Under the pieces are notes generated by a model, which was not told the origin of the DNA, made no database searches, and saw nothing but the letters and a program-made list of their open reading frames with translations. From a bacterium (lineage in GTDB: Bacteria > Sumerlaeota > Sumerlaeia > MVZB01), in contig JAMCWS010000076.1 of NCBI GenBank assembly GCA_023480605.1, positions 1 through 7,457 on the forward strand: a stretch of DNA of 7,457 bases, given 5' to 3'. Shown piece after piece: positions 6,001 to 7,457 of this stretch. Positions within the stretch are counted from its first letter, which is position 1. Each line of letters opens with the position of its first letter. The translations under genes were made by a program, and so were the position numbers.

Positions 6001-7193
6001 CGATGACCGATCGCCTGGGCGATCAGGCGGAACGACTGGCCGGCCCAATGTCGCTGGAATTTCAGCAACTGGCCGCCTCGCGCCCCCACCAGGCGTGGCA
6101 GGAACTCCTTCTGCTTGCCTCGACGTTGAATTTCCTGCTCCGCGCCCAGTTTTTTTCGGATTACGAGCACGAGGACTACCTGGCGGTCCGCGACGGCTAC
6201 CTGGCTTGCCTGGATGCCATGGCCGTGGCCAACACGGAACTGGCCGACCTGCTGATCGAAATGACGACCGGCAAGCAGACCACACAGGTGCCGGTCTCGG
6301 TCGCCATTCGAGGAGTGCGCGTCTCGCGCGGCGGCGAGGCCACCCAGTGGCTGACCGACTCCACGCAGCCCATCGAAGTGACCGTCGTGCTTGAAAACAT
6401 CACCAGCGGCGTGGCGCAGGGCGTCCTGGCAGCCATCGATCTGCCCGTGGGTTCGGGTCTGTCGCTGGCGAGCGATTCAACGACGACGCAAACGGTGGGC
6501 GCCATCGACGGCAATACCACGGCGACCGCCGTCTGGAGCCTTCTATACGAGGGTCCGACGGTTAATCGCATGGCTTTCGCCATGGTGCAACTGGCTGCCC
6601 AGGACCCGCAAACCCCCGGTTTCGAGGCCGAGGCGCCCGCCATCGTTCTGCTGGGTTCCTCGTATATCGAAGACGGCGACCTGGACAGCATGGACGACGT
6701 CTGGGAAACCGATAACGGTCTCAATCCGGCCGACCACGATGACGGATCAGGCGACGCCGATGCCGATGGACTGATCAATGTGGATGAATTTGCCCGTCGC
6801 ACGCGCGCCGACCGGTCGGACACCGACGGAGACGGCATGGGCGACGGGTTGGAAATCCAATGGAGCCTTGATCCGCTCGTCGACGACGGCGACCTCGATC
6901 CCGACGGAGACGGGTTGGGCAATGCCCAGGAACTGGCCCGCCAGGGCGATCCCCACCGGGCCGATACCGACGGGGACGGATACGGCGACGGATTGGAAGC
7001 GACGACCGGTTCCGCCGTGGATAATCCCGAGTCCCAGCCGCCCTATGCGCCTTGGGCGCTCGCCGTGCGCGACCACCTCATCGCCGCACCGGCCCTTTCC
7101 GCCGCGCTGGCGCGCCAGCTCGACGCCAACGGCGATGGCCGCCTGGATATCGCCGACCTGGTCTGGTTGATCAACGCCGCCGTTTCCCAATAG
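3030..7193 (+). CDS. Giant secreted beta-helix/PKD/TSP3/dockerin-like multidomain protein
   Basis: A 1387-residue extracellular or cell-surface protein; function not established. Order of parts: signal peptide (1-27, cleavage near GAA-E); right-handed parallel beta-helix (about 28-410), beginning TVTVPGDYATIVAAV and showing Asn-turn rungs such as NCTF, NCRF, GNRF, DNIF, NNDF and NNNLP, then the motif NNYWGPEGP (374-382) typical of such repeats; PKD-like domain (about 424-511, with YRYEWLVDG at 455-463); carboxypeptidase-regulatory-like beta-sandwich (about 513-600, GFVRDADLGEPLPGAQVSL then GIYEFRKVRLGKYTMEA); unrecognised helical region (about 601-1083); CARDB/DUF11-like domain (about 1084-1208, IEVTVVLENITSGVAQGVL); TSP3-type calcium repeats (about 1215-1323); one dockerin-like calcium loop (1365-1376). 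There is no LPXTG or PEP-CTERM signal and no C-terminal membrane segment. The beta-helix is compatible with a pectin lyase/hydrolase fold, but I see no catalytic signature, so an adhesin or binding role is equally possible. Its neighbours support a polysaccharide theme. Confidence 0.88.
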   Translation: MAKRFSRIVLPSAAIMWAAVALGSGAAERTVTVPGDYATIVAAVFALQPDGGTIRLAGGPYAEMVGKYYQIPASWNAGARLTIEGGGAIWRGGAGGTGFDQCLSCVNWTGLGGLTLREIEFQSVVGVGFDAPQEFLLVVDNCTFRSGSLMASLSTNRLSDVRVKNCRFVYPDYRYGVLTFSNFTRMSMTGCEYNLQPAYPYDPSWLVYFNSTPQNRVGGICRMEFAGNRLDLGGAAPIRRYVELAGRMDDMALVGNDMPGGYIWLRELDREGRIRVLGNRFGSFLTDWWRAGGGGWDMEVRDNIFRVEREDCSFFDVVMPRRLHVANNDFLPGGYWAMLGQLTCYADPAKVYFHNNNLPNGLQSYVTGPIDLTNNYWGPEGPSYKIYTYESMLPRFNTNPYLSSPAAVGTGGYLGFDSSQGAAAYRVDLRVSPDEGRPPIDLKVYAHVSGGNVPYRYEWLVDGQLFRTDVASDSTSWIDRHIPRVETHNVRVIVTDQRGYVASDSLLLDYESETGTLWGFVRDADLGEPLPGAQVSLTDDEGRQLGSCAADTLGIYEFRKVRLGKYTMEASAPQYESTSQILTLATGGQRLETDFALSIPLDENRRRIKEKLIAELKKFPDTASWLDAVMDHAYEQVETQAASWVAAQTEMTEAFKRLEMAEWAAKQAGAQAMDLADQASGAYAGFIGQAIDIICSLKWVEDFLKAHSPAIFGLREKLVRRISWLSQNMVSSTLRLVTSQLTTVRGNHVIRMFIRAQLEEWLTQAQGAQGITLSNVIGKVIYRELLKEYGQTTSRWLEWGLAQAQSGGPYNQELDISSQLVRTDMAVMASKTAIALKAEASISLVSDLAAMFSTTTDFASKVVVLAPTLQPLEPVLNKLTLYFKAWEGGVNLYVAGMCTDRLLGKLPDDLGRTVADSFGYSPSAPLPLLMSPAGARSRSVASATMDMETPTTATVNAALALCRSRALADDLPGLADAVENQLLPALDEFDAMTDRLGDQAERLAGPMSLEFQQLAASRPHQAWQELLLLASTLNFLLRAQFFSDYEHEDYLAVRDGYLACLDAMAVANTELADLLIEMTTGKQTTQVPVSVAIRGVRVSRGGEATQWLTDSTQPIEVTVVLENITSGVAQGVLAAIDLPVGSGLSLASDSTTTQTVGAIDGNTTATAVWSLLYEGPTVNRMAFAMVQLAAQDPQTPGFEAEAPAIVLLGSSYIEDGDLDSMDDVWETDNGLNPADHDDGSGDADADGLINVDEFARRTRADRSDTDGDGMGDGLEIQWSLDPLVDDGDLDPDGDGLGNAQELARQGDPHRADTDGDGYGDGLEATTGSAVDNPESQPPYAPWALAVRDHLIAAPALSAALARQLDANGDGRLDIADLVWLINAAVSQ
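4830..6278 (+). other. Unrecognised alpha-helical core domain within the giant protein
   Basis: Residues about 601-1083 are rich in Ala, Leu, Glu, Gln and Lys and lack the beta-strand pattern of the flanking domains. Two helical blocks (about 601-910 and about 950-1083) are joined by a Pro/Ser-rich linker near 918-950 (GYSPSAPLPLLMSPAG). Helices look amphipathic, with recurring Trp (W625, W644, W663, W699, W724, W761, W796, W799, W886). I recognise no family. The boundaries are judged from composition only. Confidence 0.6.
6672..6998 (+). repeat. TSP3-type calcium-binding repeat region within the giant protein
   Basis: Residues 1215-1323 contain repeated Asp-rich loops: DGDLDSMDDVWE, DADADGLINVDEF, DTDGDGMGDGLE, DPDGDGLGNAQE and DTDGDGYGDGLE. 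The two DTDGDGxGDGLE copies start at 6819 and 6963, exactly 144 bases (48 residues) apart, and each is preceded by a looser D/N loop ending in E, so the unit is a pair of loops. Such repeats bind Ca2+ in thrombospondin-type and bacterial surface proteins, and usually act as stiff spacers or stability modules. Confidence 0.88.
7122..7190 (+). other. Single dockerin-like calcium loop at the C-terminus
   Basis: Residues 1365-1387 read DANGDGRLDIADLVWLINAA and end three residues later. Asp1365, Asn1367, Asp1369, Asp1373 and Asp1376 occupy positions 1, 3, 5, 9 and 12 of the dockerin F-hand loop, followed by the hydrophobic helix. True type I dockerins carry two such segments; only one is visible here. 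The preceding residues 1340-1363 are helical and may be a degenerate first half. Confidence 0.7.
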
Positions 7194-7309
7194 CGCGGCA
7201 TGGGCGTGCCTGGCAAAGCCCAGGGCGAAGCGGATGATAACCCGGAACCTTCCGGCGTGTCGGCAGCGTAGACGAACGGGCGGCGAAGGCCAAAACAACC
7301 CCGCTTCGG
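7194..7309. other. Convergent intergenic region, no clear terminator
   Basis: This 116-base gap lies between two convergent gene ends. It holds a near-perfect short palindrome, CCGGAA-CC-TTCCGG (7242-7255), and a 5-bp hairpin CCTGG/CCAGG (7209-7224). Neither has a T-tract, and the loop of the first is too small for the full stem to form, so a bidirectional terminator is not demonstrated. Confidence 0.4.
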
Positions 7310-7457
7310 TCAGACCCACGGCGCCGAGAAACGGTAGGCGCCCGCCTCAAGTTCGAACACCGCGGCATCGTCTTCCACCCGGGTCAAGGTCGCTCCCGGG
7401 GCCTGGGCCGCCGGCCGGCCGTTTTCAAGGATGTCCGCCCCGCCCGCGCCGGCTCCG
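7310..7457 (-). CDS. C-terminal fragment of a probable GH78 alpha-L-rhamnosidase
   Basis: On the minus strand an open frame enters from the right edge and ends at a TGA (7312-7310), giving 48 residues. Key segments are ADILENGRPAAQAPGA and VFELEAGAYRFSAPWV. This closely follows the end of the bacterial alpha-L-rhamnosidase C-terminal beta-sandwich: a strand with E-x-G-x-P-A, a variable turn, then a final strand of the type VFEVGSGxYRF just before the stop. GH78 enzymes release terminal L-rhamnose from rhamnogalacturonan, flavonoid glycosides and other glycans. The gene is convergent with the giant secreted protein. The call rests on a short tail, so another glycoside hydrolase family with a similar C-terminal domain remains possible. 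The other two minus-strand frames show no comparable protein-like pattern; one stops after ten codons. Confidence 0.6.
   Translation of the reverse strand, partial: GAGAGGADILENGRPAAQAPGATLTRVEDDAAVFELEAGAYRFSAPWV

Noticed and set aside
6197..6922. A 241-residue Ser-rich minus-strand frame over the CARDB-like and TSP3 part
   Set aside because: Ser/Pro/Arg-rich low-complexity translation is the complement of Asp/Gly/Thr codons in the real gene.
7242..7255. Palindrome CCGGAA-CC-TTCCGG as a bidirectional terminator
   Set aside because: A two-base loop cannot close, leaving at most a 5-bp stem, and no T-tract follows on either strand.

Overview
This window looks like a high-GC bacterial chromosome fragment carrying a plant-polysaccharide (probably pectin) degradation or surface-binding locus. 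The extracellular SGNH-like protein, the giant beta-helix protein with thrombospondin-3-type calcium repeats and a dockerin-like C-terminus, and the glycoside hydrolases together suggest a planctomycete or a related uncultured lineage (PVC group, Hydrogenedentota/Sumerlaeota-like). This is an inference from protein style. There is no rRNA or other marker gene to settle it.

Layout. Bases 1-1296 (+) hold the C-terminal part of a GH51 alpha-L-arabinofuranosidase whose start lies outside the window. After a 115-base gap containing a large imperfect hairpin, 1412-2350 (+) encodes a secreted protein of the SGNH-hydrolase type. Convergent to it, 2453-2800 (-) encodes a small cytoplasmic Cys-rich zinc-ribbon-like protein of unknown function, in a stretch that is visibly less GC-rich than its surroundings. 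Divergent from that, 3030-7193 (+) encodes a 1387-residue secreted multidomain protein: signal peptide, parallel beta-helix, PKD-like domain, carboxypeptidase-regulatory-like domain, about 480 residues of unrecognised alpha-helical sequence, a CARDB/DUF11-like beta-sandwich, calcium-binding TSP3-type repeats and one dockerin-like calcium loop at the C-terminus. At the right edge, 7310-7457 (-) is the last 48 codons of a gene convergent with it, best matched to the C-terminus of a GH78 alpha-L-rhamnosidase.

How the parts may work together. Arabinofuranosidase, a possible carbohydrate esterase and an alpha-L-rhamnosidase would all make sense for arabinan-decorated rhamnogalacturonan I. The large beta-helix protein could be a polysaccharide lyase or binding protein, or a non-enzymatic surface adhesin; the sequence does not decide. 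The zinc-ribbon gene seems unrelated to this theme. No RNA genes, CRISPR arrays or insertion sequences were seen. The main candidate for something undescribed is the helical core of the 1387-residue protein and its unusual domain order.
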